DNA of 64,000 nucleotides from Pseudomonas sp. CCC3.1. Lineage in GTDB: Bacteria > Pseudomonadota > Gammaproteobacteria > Pseudomonadales > Pseudomonadaceae. Location: contig NZ_CP133778.1 of NCBI RefSeq assembly GCF_034347405.1, forward strand, positions 5,090,501 to 5,154,500, read 5' to 3'. Within the stretch, counting starts at the first letter, position 1. Each line of letters opens with the position of its first letter. The position numbers and the translations under genes were made by a program. The notes below the pieces were generated by a model. It was given only the letters and a program-made list of their open reading frames with translations. It was not told the DNA's origin and did no database searches. Shown one piece after another: positions 52,990-61,512 of the stretch.

Positions 52990-54096
52990 ATGCAGGTTAG
53001 CTCAGAAGACATCATCGCGTTAATAGAAGCATCTCTCGAAGCTAACTATTCAAATGTCCGAACTGCTAGCAACAAGATTGCCAAGTGTATAAGCAACTAT
53101 GATTTAGAATCGGCGCAAAAAATAAAGTCGATATTAAGAAAGAGAGGGGTACCTCTTCAAAGTTCAGGCTATATGGAGAGTCTCCCTGTAGACATGAAGT
53201 CCCGGGCGCCGCTATTAGAAGAGGCTCAATGGCCGGTTAGTCCGTTATTTTTAAATAGCGAAGCAAAAAATGTTTTTCAAACCTTTATAGCAGACGTAGT
53301 AAATATCGAAGAACTTATATCCCACGGTTTAGCAGGCCGATTAAACCTTTTGCTGTCTGGTCCACCAGGGACAGGAAAAACGCTTGTTGCAGGACATATT
53401 GCAGCTCAACTCAACCGCCCCTTATATATCGTTAGACTTGACTCTGTAATATCCTCATTGCTCGGAGATACGGCAAAAAACCTTCGACAAATCTTCGATT
53501 TCGCTCCAAAGAAAAATGCCATATTGTTTTTGGACGAGGTTGATGCGGTTGCCAAACTTAGGGATGATCGACATGAGCTCGGTGAACTCAAGCGAGTAGT
53601 TAATACGCTAATCCAAGGCTTAGACTCCCTTGACGACCATGCAGTAGTTATTGCTGCTACAAACCATTCAGGCCTTCTAGATCCGGCGATCTGGAGAAGA
53701 TTCCCCTACAAAATAAACTTTCAAACTCCAGACTATGACTTACGACAAAACCTCTGGAGCCACTTTTTATTCTTAGACAGCGGGGATGAAAGTATAACAG
53801 CGCTATTGGCAAAGTTATCTGATGGACTAAGTGGTGCCGACATTGAAAGTATCTCGATCGCAACGCGAAGAAAATGCGTGCTAACGAAAATGGATATCAA
53901 TATCGGCTCGGTAGTAAGCGCTGTAATCGCGAGCTCACTTGGGAACACGGCAACCCCTACTAATGGCGAGCTGTCTACAGTCGAAAAAAAGAGTATAACG
54001 AACCTGCTGCATCGAACACACGGTGTCACTCAGGTGGACCTGGCAAGAATACTCAACACCAGCAGACAAACTATATCAAGTTATTTAAAGGATTAA
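52990..54096 (+). CDS. AAA+ ATPase of an IetAS-like module
   Basis: A 368-residue ATPase. After an N-terminal region of about 100 residues, the AAA+ core has Walker A GPPGTGKT (124-131), Walker B ILFLDE (178-183), sensor-1 Asn in IAATNHSG, and Arg-fingers in DPAIWRRFP (236-237). The last 25 residues (VTQVDLARILNTSRQTISSYLKD) look like a helix-turn-helix. AAAGGAA lies nine bases before the ATG. It is followed after four bases by the protease frames. An ATPase/subtilase pair is the hallmark of IetAS, known as a plasmid-stabilising and anti-phage system. The DNA is clearly AT-richer than the chromosome. Confidence 0.85.
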   Translation: MQVSSEDIIALIEASLEANYSNVRTASNKIAKCISNYDLESAQKIKSILRKRGVPLQSSGYMESLPVDMKSRAPLLEEAQWPVSPLFLNSEAKNVFQTFIADVVNIEELISHGLAGRLNLLLSGPPGTGKTLVAGHIAAQLNRPLYIVRLDSVISSLLGDTAKNLRQIFDFAPKKNAILFLDEVDAVAKLRDDRHELGELKRVVNTLIQGLDSLDDHAVVIAATNHSGLLDPAIWRRFPYKINFQTPDYDLRQNLWSHFLFLDSGDESITALLAKLSDGLSGADIESISIATRRKCVLTKMDINIGSVVSAVIASSLGNTATPTNGELSTVEKKSITNLLHRTHGVTQVDLARILNTSRQTISSYLKD

Positions 54097-54100
54097 GAAA

Positions 54101-54283
54101 ATGGCCGAAGGCAATGGAACAAAACTAATAAACCCCGTTCTAACCTTCCTTAAAAGGCCTGCCCCGGCTCCTATTAAAGGAGGAGGTAAGAACGAGAAGG
54201 ACATTCGCCAAAGTAGGCTTGCTACACAACGGAAAAAGCTTTCAGAATCTTTTAATGGATTCATGCAAGAAGCAAAAAAATAA
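54101..54283 (+). CDS. N-terminal frame of the split S8 protease (or small separate protein)
   Basis: 60 codons starting four bases after the ATPase stop, with AAAGGA upstream. The protein (LTFLKRPAPAPIKGGGKNE, then DIRQSRLATQRKKLSESF) looks like the extreme N terminus of AAA-associated S8 peptidases, which usually begin with a Pro/Gly-rich stretch followed by a helix of this kind. It ends GCA AAA AAA TAA; the A7 run at 54274-54280 is a canonical X-XXY-YYZ slippery site. A -1 shift there continues without a stop into the protease frame. If unshifted it would be a 60-residue third protein. Confidence 0.75.
   Translation: MAEGNGTKLINPVLTFLKRPAPAPIKGGGKNEKDIRQSRLATQRKKLSESFNGFMQEAKK
54274..54280 (+). 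promoter_or_regulatory. A7 slippery site, candidate -1 frameshift
   Basis: A AAA AAA in the zero frame of the 60-codon gene, one codon before its TAA stop. After a -1 slip the next codon is ATA and the frame stays open through the whole protease. I see no strong Shine-Dalgarno-like stimulator 10-14 bases upstream and no obvious downstream stem. Confidence 0.55.
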
Positions 54284-56346
54284 AAACACATGGAAACAAA
54301 ACCCATATTATTGCTCGTATGTTCAGTGATTCACACGCATCCACCTGGACCCCGAAAGATATATTTTCAAGCCAGTTTGGTTGTCGAATTGTAGCGCCCG
54401 CCTTTGACGGATATCTTATAGAGAGTGATGTCGATGCCTTTGAATTGATGGCAAACCGTATAAAAACCGCGAAAACTATAGTCGATCGAGTAGATATATC
54501 TCGTGTGGAGTCGATTAACTTATTTGATATAGCAGAAACGTTTCGCGGTCAAAACATTCAAGAGATATGGAAATCTGAAGGCAACGAAAGCTCAAAGCAA
54601 TTCAGCTTCTGGCTATTACCGTACTCTGAACAATCAGCCAGGGTATCCGTTGTCTCCGAAATCATAGAGCTTTATAAAAAGAAAAAAATATCTTTCGGAG
54701 ATGAAAAGTATTCAAATCTCTTCAACTCTGCCACACCCGATGTGCCACTTGGAGAGTATATAGACCCGGCACTTACAAGAGCATGCCAAGAATATTTACA
54801 CTCCGGCATCGCTTCCTTTTCTGCCGAGGTAAACTCGATTGAATCGCTTCAGGAAATCGCCGCATCAGGGACAACGTATCGAATAGAGCCTGTTTCAGGC
54901 ATAACTTCTAACTCTACTCCTCCGGGCCAAGGGGAAGAGCCAGATCTTTCGAGTATTTCCCCAGACGATTTGCCTATTGTAGTGGTGGTTGATGGCGGGC
55001 GCTCGGCACTCAGCTATGAGCCTTTCGAATACTGGATAGCGCCCCCACTCATTGACGATTACACAGCAAATAGAATTCATGGCAATCAAATTACCTCTCT
55101 AGTTTGTAACGGTCATGCCTGGAATAATAACTTAACACTTCCAGAGTTAAATTGTCGGTTTGCTACAGTGCAGGCAATTGCTAAAAATGGAACCGCAAAA
55201 CAACCTACGCAGAATCAGTTCCTCTCCTACCTGAGAGATGTAGCCTCTGCAACAAATAGCTTCGCAAAAGTATGGAATTTATCTTTCAACGAAATAGCTC
55301 CCTCAGCTAACTCTAAAGAAATTAGTTTTTTAGGGCACGAAATCAATAAAATTGCACGAGAGTTTGGAATACTTCCTATAATCTCCATTGGAAATTCGTC
55401 TATTTCAAACAAATCAAAACTGTGCCCTCCAGCCGATTGCGAAGGTGCACTAACTGTAAGTGGCCGCACCGCGAACACCACAGGTTCTCCTTCAGCCGCA
55501 TGTTCCTTAAGCTTAAAGGGTCCTGCTCCGGCAGGAATGAAAAAGCCAGATCTTTCATGGTTTTCGAGCCTTAGAATGATAGGCGGCGTAACTAATACTG
55601 GTACTAGTTACAGCACCACATTAATTTCCTCACTTGCGGCACACACTTTTGCCAACTTGAAAAATCCAACGCCCGACCTAGTACGTGCGCTTTTAATCAA
55701 TTGCTCGGAACGAGATGACCACTGCCACGAGTTGGGTTGGGGCACCCCGTGGACTCCTGAAACCATGCCATGGGTTTGCAAAGATGGCTCAGTGACATTG
55801 GCCTGGGTGTCCAGATTGAAAGCCGGCAGCAGCTATTACTGGAACGACATTCCCGTGCCTCCCGAGATGATGGTCAACGGGAAGCTCACCGGTAGAGCTT
55901 CTCTTACGGCAATCATTAAACCTCTTGTATCTGGTCTTGGTGGTGTTAATTACTTTGCCACACGCCTACAGGTAGCCCTTCAAGCGAAAGGTCCAAACGG
56001 CAAGATCGTGAACCTTTTGGGATCCATGCAAGAAGCTAAGGTTAAAGAAGAAAATGCGAGGAAGGATTTATCTAAGTGGAGTCCTATAAGGAGGCATGCA
56101 AAACCATTCTCAGGAAGGTCTATCCAGCCTGGCTCGATGAGGCTTAATGCTCGCGTCTTCACTAGAGACCTCTATCAATTTGGCCTCAACGATCATCACG
56201 AACTGCCAGAGCAAGAAATAGCATTTGTACTTACGTTTCAAGCTCCAGAAGATGCACCAAGTATTTATAACTCCATGGTGGGTAAGCTCACGGGATTCGT
56301 AGAAAACGCGACGCATTTGGAAACGGATATCGAAGTAGGCCATTAA
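54280..56346 (+). CDS. Subtilisin-like S8 protease of the IetAS-like module
   Basis: From the shift site it encodes 688 residues; from its first ATG (54319) 675. Counting from that ATG, the S8 residues are Asp about 224 (VVVVDGGRS), His about 254 (RIHGNQITS), Asn about 358 (ISIGNSS) and Ser about 431 (NTGTSYSTT), so the catalytic set is complete. The first 200 residues form the pro-domain-like region seen in ATPase-linked S8 proteins (GYLIESDVDAFELMANRI). The ATG at 54319 has no ribosome site, which favours entry by frameshifting from the preceding frame. No secretion signal: it acts in the cytosol. If the shift is a mutation, the gene may be impaired. Confidence 0.82.
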   Translation: MKTHGNKTHIIARMFSDSHASTWTPKDIFSSQFGCRIVAPAFDGYLIESDVDAFELMANRIKTAKTIVDRVDISRVESINLFDIAETFRGQNIQEIWKSEGNESSKQFSFWLLPYSEQSARVSVVSEIIELYKKKKISFGDEKYSNLFNSATPDVPLGEYIDPALTRACQEYLHSGIASFSAEVNSIESLQEIAASGTTYRIEPVSGITSNSTPPGQGEEPDLSSISPDDLPIVVVVDGGRSALSYEPFEYWIAPPLIDDYTANRIHGNQITSLVCNGHAWNNNLTLPELNCRFATVQAIAKNGTAKQPTQNQFLSYLRDVASATNSFAKVWNLSFNEIAPSANSKEISFLGHEINKIAREFGILPIISIGNSSISNKSKLCPPADCEGALTVSGRTANTTGSPSAACSLSLKGPAPAGMKKPDLSWFSSLRMIGGVTNTGTSYSTTLISSLAAHTFANLKNPTPDLVRALLINCSERDDHCHELGWGTPWTPETMPWVCKDGSVTLAWVSRLKAGSSYYWNDIPVPPEMMVNGKLTGRASLTAIIKPLVSGLGGVNYFATRLQVALQAKGPNGKIVNLLGSMQEAKVKEENARKDLSKWSPIRRHAKPFSGRSIQPGSMRLNARVFTRDLYQFGLNDHHELPEQEIAFVLTFQAPEDAPSIYNSMVGKLTGFVENATHLETDIEVGH

Positions 56347-56459
56347 TACCAGAAAGCTCGCTACGAAAGAACAGCCTGTATCATCCCGATCTGTATCCCT
56401 GATGAAGAATAAAAATAGTTATTCGATATAAATCAATAGGTTACACATCAAGTTATAGG

Positions 56460-56468
56460 CCCGCCTGG
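56460..56468. other. Nine-base remnant of the tRNA-Arg 3' end
   Basis: CCCGCCTGG equals positions 50307-50315 of tRNA-Arg and stands directly before the second junction repeat. It looks like an attachment-site scar; the last bases of the tRNA are missing. Confidence 0.6.
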
Positions 56469-56613
56469 ATCTAGACCTGTCTCAGACAGTCTACGAATCC
56501 CCTCAAGAAGCCCGCCCTGTGCGGGCTTTCTTGTTTCTGGCTATCCGTTCCTGTCTACCCCTATGCCTTCCGCCGTGTATGCCCACGTGTACGGTTTGAG
56601 ATTCCTTGAACTG
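56469..56613 (+). repeat. Direct repeat copy 2 (145 bp)
   Basis: Same sequence as 50330-50474 with two visible differences (near 56592-56595). It includes the same hairpin terminator (56505-56533). Confidence 0.93.
56505..56533 (+). terminator. Hairpin terminator in the junction repeat, copy 2
   Basis: Identical hairpin to the copy after tRNA-Arg. Here it lies about 160 bases beyond the protease stop. Confidence 0.7.
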
Positions 56614-56673
56614 AAATCAAACGCCGCCCTTTGGCAGACACCACGCTTGCAGGCCTGGAGCCTGAGCACGCGA
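56614..56673 (+). pseudogene. Second, shorter integrase remnant
   Basis: About 56 bases match 50502-50557 (AAACGCCGCCCTTTGGCAGAC, GGCCTGGAGCCTGAGCAC) with four differences. The start codon region is gone by a deletion between two GAACTG words. It ends at the stop of the McrC-like gene on the other strand. Confidence 0.8.
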
Positions 56674-56674
56674 T

Positions 56675-59215
56675 CTACTCAAAATCCCCATCAAAATAGG
56701 CGCCGCAGTTGGGGCAGATTACATTCGTCACCTGATCGGCGATGGTGGTGTGGTACGTCCATACGGTGCCGCTTTTGAAAAGCGGCGTTAGGCAGCAATA
56801 GCAGTGGGTTCGGGTTGTCCAGACGCCGCAGTGCCTGCAGTCCAGTAGCCATTGCATCGCGCCACTCTTCATGGGCTTGGCTTTGATTGATTGGCTATCG
56901 TGGCGTTCGCCACAGCCGATGCAGAAGCTGTGAGATGTCCAGCGGGGGTCGTCCTTGTCTTCGCTCATTGGCGTTGGCGCAGGGAATGAACTCTGGAATG
57001 CCAGGGTGAGCAGGCGTTTGAGGTGTTGGGTGGACTGGACTCCGGATGAGGGGACGCCTGCTTGTATCCAGCCTTGGCGGTGAGCGTTCGTTCTGCTGTA
57101 GTCGCTGTGCGCGCCCCATCCGAGTGGAGATTTGGACGGGTGTACGGTGAACGCACAGGGCTGGATGATGAAGACTTTTGCATGCTCCAGTGCCTGATCG
57201 TAGCCCCTGATCAAGGTCAGTTCATCGAGCATGTGGTTCAGCTCATCCTTCTTCCACTTGCTTCTGAACTTGGCGTCCATCACGAGTCCGATACGCCGCC
57301 CTTTTTGTGGGTTGTAACGTGTCGGCAGTTCGTCGCGGATGTGTGTGATGTCCAGGACGAAATCAGGCCTGCGGCCTGACAACATTTCTGCCTGGCAGGT
57401 AAGCGATGCCTTAAGGTTCAACTCGTCGCGCGAGCATTCGAACGTGACGTTATTTGAACGTGCCAGCGTGCTGGTAATGAGCTTTTCTTCCCAGCCAGGT
57501 TCGGGCTTGAAGCGGAAGTCGTGCATCAGCAGCATGAGTATTTTGATGAGGCACCATTTTTCATAGATTTCACTGGCATGCAGGATCCCTATTTGGCTGA
57601 TCTCATCTAGCTTCGACAGGTCCAGGCCACCCCGATCAATCAGTTGGCGAATTTTACTGAACGCCGATACGCATGTCGCATAGTTCGGGTTGGACACGAG
57701 CCGCATGCCGAGCGGAAAAGTCGAACTGGATGAGACCCCTAGACTTGCCAATCCGGCATCTATCTTTTGCAGCCGGTCGGCTTCATGCGCTATGGCCAAC
57801 GTCGTGGATGCAATGGCTGTCCTTTTCTCTGAAGAGCGCTTCGCTCGTCGCTCGGCAATTGCGGCTTCACGCGTGAGTTCGCGACGTTCATTGGCTGAGA
57901 GCGCAACGTGCCAATTATTGGCCTCAAGGCGTTTGCGTTTGGCAGCCCTTTTTTCTAAGACATGGGTTTGCACCGAAATGCTGTGAACTGAAATAAACGT
58001 GAGCTCGCGGTATTGTTTTCCGTTGACGGCTCTCTTCAAGGAGGACCGCGCGCAGCCTGTCAGAGTCAGATTTTTGCACACGTGATGCGCGCAGAGGATC
58101 AGCTCGAACACCTTCTCAGGAAACACCACCACTCTGTAGGCGATTTCAGCGTCAACGCTGGTCTGCTGGCCGTCCTGACGCTCGTAAAAAAAAGCACACT
58201 TATCCGAGTACCTTTTACTCAGGCGAATCGGAAAACGAACGGCATGCCCTGGCTCATTGGCTGAGGGCCCGACGAAGTCCCCCAGTGCTTCCAACCTGCG
58301 CGTGATCTCTCGCGTCTGATGATCAAAGACTTCAGGATCAACCGTGCGTGACTGGGCTGTTTTGTCGCGCAAAGCACGCTCGGCCTCTTGCGAGGAGAGC
58401 CGCTGAAGGAAGTCAGCCTGCACAGTAGCTGCCGACGTATAGGCAGCGGCCACCTTGAGAGCAACCGCTAGCATATGCCGCAGGTATCGATTCTCGGAAA
58501 TATCAGCCGATTCGTTGAACACCCGCCCCCTGAGCTGCCGAGCTTGCGGGTTGCGTAAGTACTCGCGAAAAGTGGCAATGTTCGGCCGTAGCTTCGCCAT
58601 CGACTGCAACGCAGTCCCTTCCCGAATACTGACTGCTGGGGATGCCAGCACTCTGCTGGCGGCAACGTGCAGTGTTTTTAATGCCGCGGCCAATTCGGCA
58701 CCTGCGCCAGCCCCTTGACCTGAGGCCGTAGCAGCTGCGGTTTCATTCATGATCATCCAGAGCAGATCGCTTCGAAAGTCATCGATGTACGTCTGGATGT
58801 CGGCGCGACCGAAACCTGAAAGTCTGTTTTCAACCCGCAGTGTCAACTCGCCTGACCGAATCAGATAAGCACCTGCACTTCGATGAAGCTCGCTCAGATG
58901 ACGCTTATTCAGGGGATCCCAGCCGCTGTGCTGCAACCACCAATGCCCGCCGCTCTGTTGATCGGCTATACGCAGCATTGGCGTTTCTTCACCCGATGCA
59001 CTGACGAAAACAGGCACGGTCTCGTTGGAGGCGAGCTCAAGGCGCATCCCCAGCCAAGGATGGAAATCGTTGAAAACCGTGGTCTCGATGGATAAGCCGC
59101 CGTTGGCGTCCCGCTCTATCTCCAGCGCCTGTGGCGCCGCCTTGATGTCCCGCGCGACGCCCTCTGATTGCCAGTCAATCATCAAGTATCGCGCTTCGAT
59201 TGGCAGTGACATCAT
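56675..59215 (-). CDS. McrC-like DUF2357 PD-(D/E)XK nuclease
   Basis: An 846-residue protein. The N-terminal DUF2357 region leads to a helical middle part (with an Arg/Lys/Glu-rich segment about 420-465) and the nuclease domain. That domain has the helix YEKWCLIK (551-558), Asp618 in GRRPDFVLDI and DAK at 647-649 in GLVMDAKFRSKW, the PD-(D/E)XK active site. The tail after 760 has four Cys pairs or triads (CIGC, CRHC, CYCC, CPNC), a likely zinc ribbon. Its start overlaps the stop of the ATPase gene, so both are made together. As in McrBC it probably cuts DNA or RNA when the ATPase partner is triggered. Confidence 0.87.
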   Translation of the reverse strand: MMSLPIEARYLMIDWQSEGVARDIKAAPQALEIERDANGGLSIETTVFNDFHPWLGMRLELASNETVPVFVSASGEETPMLRIADQQSGGHWWLQHSGWDPLNKRHLSELHRSAGAYLIRSGELTLRVENRLSGFGRADIQTYIDDFRSDLLWMIMNETAAATASGQGAGAGAELAAALKTLHVAASRVLASPAVSIREGTALQSMAKLRPNIATFREYLRNPQARQLRGRVFNESADISENRYLRHMLAVALKVAAAYTSAATVQADFLQRLSSQEAERALRDKTAQSRTVDPEVFDHQTREITRRLEALGDFVGPSANEPGHAVRFPIRLSKRYSDKCAFFYERQDGQQTSVDAEIAYRVVVFPEKVFELILCAHHVCKNLTLTGCARSSLKRAVNGKQYRELTFISVHSISVQTHVLEKRAAKRKRLEANNWHVALSANERRELTREAAIAERRAKRSSEKRTAIASTTLAIAHEADRLQKIDAGLASLGVSSSSTFPLGMRLVSNPNYATCVSAFSKIRQLIDRGGLDLSKLDEISQIGILHASEIYEKWCLIKILMLLMHDFRFKPEPGWEEKLITSTLARSNNVTFECSRDELNLKASLTCQAEMLSGRRPDFVLDITHIRDELPTRYNPQKGRRIGLVMDAKFRSKWKKDELNHMLDELTLIRGYDQALEHAKVFIIQPCAFTVHPSKSPLGWGAHSDYSRTNAHRQGWIQAGVPSSGVQSTQHLKRLLTLAFQSSFPAPTPMSEDKDDPRWTSHSFCIGCGERHDSQSIKAKPMKSGAMQWLLDCRHCGVWTTRTHCYCCLTPLFKSGTVWTYHTTIADQVTNVICPNCGAYFDGDFE

Positions 59216-61359
59216 CGGGTCCAGAAGTTGGCGATACCGTTGTTACTCTCTGAGCGGGCGATCAACTCATCCAGGGACTCAACGGCTGACTCGGTCACCT
59301 CGCTGCGCTCAAGCCCCTCCAGCGCTTGAGCCAACGCGTCGCGCAATCCGATCAGCACGTCACGGCGCCGTTGGCCGTTGGGCGCGGCCTTCTCTACATC
59401 GAGGATGATTTTGGGCAGGATTTTATGCACCGCGACGTTATTCAACGCCGCCATGGCTCCGATACCGGCTTCGGCGGCCCTCAACATGTAGTTGAGCGAT
59501 TGCCTGATAGCGCGCATGCCAAATTCGATGCCCAGCGGATCGAGGTAATCTCGCGACAGGGAAATGAGCCGTTTTACCTGAGCATTGGACTGATCAAATA
59601 CCGGGTATTGCGCACGTGAACCTAAGTCAGTACTCGCTATATTCATCGGCAGTTGCAGATCAAGGTCGAATGGCTTGAGCTCACTCTCGACGGCATCCCA
59701 GTCCATCAAGACAGGGTTTCGAAAGCGCATCACGTGAGCACGATCCAGAATTTTGGGCGAGAGATAGTGGGTGGTCTCGTCCACGTTGATCGCCCCGATG
59801 ATCCAGACGTTAGCCGGGAAACGGAAAGAGGAAGGTATATCGATCATCCCCGACAGCGAGCGTCTGATTTTCGCGTGATAGTTAAGCAAGGTGTCAGCCT
59901 CTTGAAAACCCGCTAGCCTGCGCAGCTCAAGGTTCGCCTGATCGTTCATCAAGATGTCGCTGAACGACGCATTGTCTGGAAGACCTGCGCGTTTTCTGGC
60001 CTCTTCTTCAAGCGCGAGAAAAAGGGTGTTATCGACGACGGCCTGACGTTCTTCAGATGATGAATAAAGGTGAATCCACGGAGCCTGGCTCCTGGTTTCC
60101 AGCAAACTCAAAAAATCGGCGAAATAATATTCCACCCGCGCGAGGTTCATTTCGTCTAGACAGATGAAGTGAGGCACTTGCGGTTCACGCGCCGCCTCCA
60201 GCAGCGCCAGCAGAAACTGGGACGGGTGATAGCGCCGCTCAATAGGGTTGTAGTAACCCAGCAGGTCGTCCGACCCGGTCCAGTTGGGCTTCACCGGCAC
60301 AATCGTGCAACGCCCCCCGACTGCCTGCGCAAATGACTTCACCAAACTGGTCTTGCCCGAGCCAGAATCCCCCGCCAGCACAATCAAGTCATGGGTGCGC
60401 AACAACGTCATGAAATCGAGCAACTGGGCACGGGTGTAAAGTACGCCCTGACGCCATAGATACGCCTGAACATAGGACGCCAGTTGCTCAAGATTACCTC
60501 CAAGCTCTATACCGAAGTCATGGCCTTCCCGTGCATCAAGCGTCGCTTGAGGGGGGAACACTTTCTCCATGTCAGACCTGTCGATAAGGTTGAGCGCGAC
60601 CAAGCGTTCGCCTTTTTCTCGGAAAAAAGATTCCAGCTCTCCAAACCTCGTCTGCAAGGCATGCGTCCTCTGTGCAAATTCTATTTCTAATGTTGCGATA
60701 CGCTCAGTACGCTCACCCATTTCGGTCTCGATGCGCGTGTATTGGTCATTGAGCACTGTGCTTTTCTCGACAGCGGCCTCGACGTCTTCGCGCACAGCCT
60801 GAAGCTGCTGCGCGGCTTGCGCGGTCTCTCTTCGCACGAGGTCTTCTATGGCATCGCGTACCTTGGTCACAATAAAAGGCAACGTGGCTGACTGAATATC
60901 CTGAATATGCCACCAACTTTCGGGGATTTGGCTGAGTGGTTCCAGCGTATCGGCGCGCACCATACACGCCAGCGGGTCACCGCGTTTTTGCCGCTCTTGC
61001 AACGGCGACAAGTCCAGCTCGGCGATGGCGAAACCATCAACCAGCCCGACTTTCAGGTGATTGCGCAGTTCAGATGGCGGCACGAAGACGGACAGGCTTG
61101 CCCCTGAACTGGCAACTGGGGAAGGCAATCTGATGCCTGAATCAGGATGATGAAGCTCGTTGAGAAAGCCGAAATTATTCCCTTCAGCATGGGATACACG
61201 GCCTATGACCCGAAGAGTCGAAGCGCTCTGCTGCTGCCATCTCTGTGCAAGGTAGCTACGTAACGCCTCGTCCGACCACTCTAATGTGGGGACAGGTTCC
61301 GTAGGCTTGCCCTCGTCGTTGCCGCTCATGCTATTGAGGTTCGTTCCATCGATCGTCAC
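59212..61359 (-). CDS. McrB-like AAA+ ATPase with OB-fold and coiled coil
   Basis: 715 residues. Positions 48-115 (VIGRVSHAEGNNFGFLNEL, VFVPPSELRNHLKVG) resemble a cold-shock/OB domain. A coiled coil spans about 165-255. The AAA+ core has Walker A GDSGSGKT (330-337), Walker B FICLDEMN (398-405) and a McrB-type sensor stretch IGAINVDETTHYLSPKILDRA. The GTG at 61359 is preceded by AGGAA at good distance; the ATG ten codons later has none. First gene of the pair. The combination OB fold + coiled coil + McrB ATPase + McrC nuclease is that of CoCoNuT-type type IV systems, so RNA or modified DNA may be sensed; that is inference. Confidence 0.87.
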   Translation of the reverse strand: MTIDGTNLNSMSGNDEGKPTEPVPTLEWSDEALRSYLAQRWQQQSASTLRVIGRVSHAEGNNFGFLNELHHPDSGIRLPSPVASSGASLSVFVPPSELRNHLKVGLVDGFAIAELDLSPLQERQKRGDPLACMVRADTLEPLSQIPESWWHIQDIQSATLPFIVTKVRDAIEDLVRRETAQAAQQLQAVREDVEAAVEKSTVLNDQYTRIETEMGERTERIATLEIEFAQRTHALQTRFGELESFFREKGERLVALNLIDRSDMEKVFPPQATLDAREGHDFGIELGGNLEQLASYVQAYLWRQGVLYTRAQLLDFMTLLRTHDLIVLAGDSGSGKTSLVKSFAQAVGGRCTIVPVKPNWTGSDDLLGYYNPIERRYHPSQFLLALLEAAREPQVPHFICLDEMNLARVEYYFADFLSLLETRSQAPWIHLYSSSEERQAVVDNTLFLALEEEARKRAGLPDNASFSDILMNDQANLELRRLAGFQEADTLLNYHAKIRRSLSGMIDIPSSFRFPANVWIIGAINVDETTHYLSPKILDRAHVMRFRNPVLMDWDAVESELKPFDLDLQLPMNIASTDLGSRAQYPVFDQSNAQVKRLISLSRDYLDPLGIEFGMRAIRQSLNYMLRAAEAGIGAMAALNNVAVHKILPKIILDVEKAAPNGQRRRDVLIGLRDALAQALEGLERSEVTESAVESLDELIARSESNNGIANFWTR

Positions 61360-61512
61360 GTGCTTTCCTGCTGTCCGACGTTGAATTTTGGCTCAGCATG
61401 AACTCGACGCCCGGATCATGCCAGCGAATCTGAGGCACGCGCCTTTGTCAGAAGTTGCCGTACCTGTTCAAAAGCTGGCTACAGTGTGCGTTCCACTTCA
61501 GGAAGACTGCTC

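Larger units (their letters stand above)
50323..61380. mobile_element. tRNA-Arg accessory island with stacked defence-type modules
   Basis: It begins at the tRNA 3' end and contains a duplicated 145-bp junction, integrase remnants, an AT-rich AAA/protease module and a McrBC-like pair. The left boundary is clear. The right end is set by the last island gene; I found no second copy of the tRNA end near 61.4 kb. The island has no intact integrase and is probably fixed. Confidence 0.75.

Noticed and set aside
54319..54321. ATG 54319 as the natural start of the S8 protease
   Set aside because: No Shine-Dalgarno sequence in front, and the N-terminal helix of the family would be missing; entry from the upstream frame is better supported.
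61360..61500. Right attachment site of the island
   Set aside because: I looked for the tRNA 3' end sequence or the junction repeat here and found none; the right boundary stays open.
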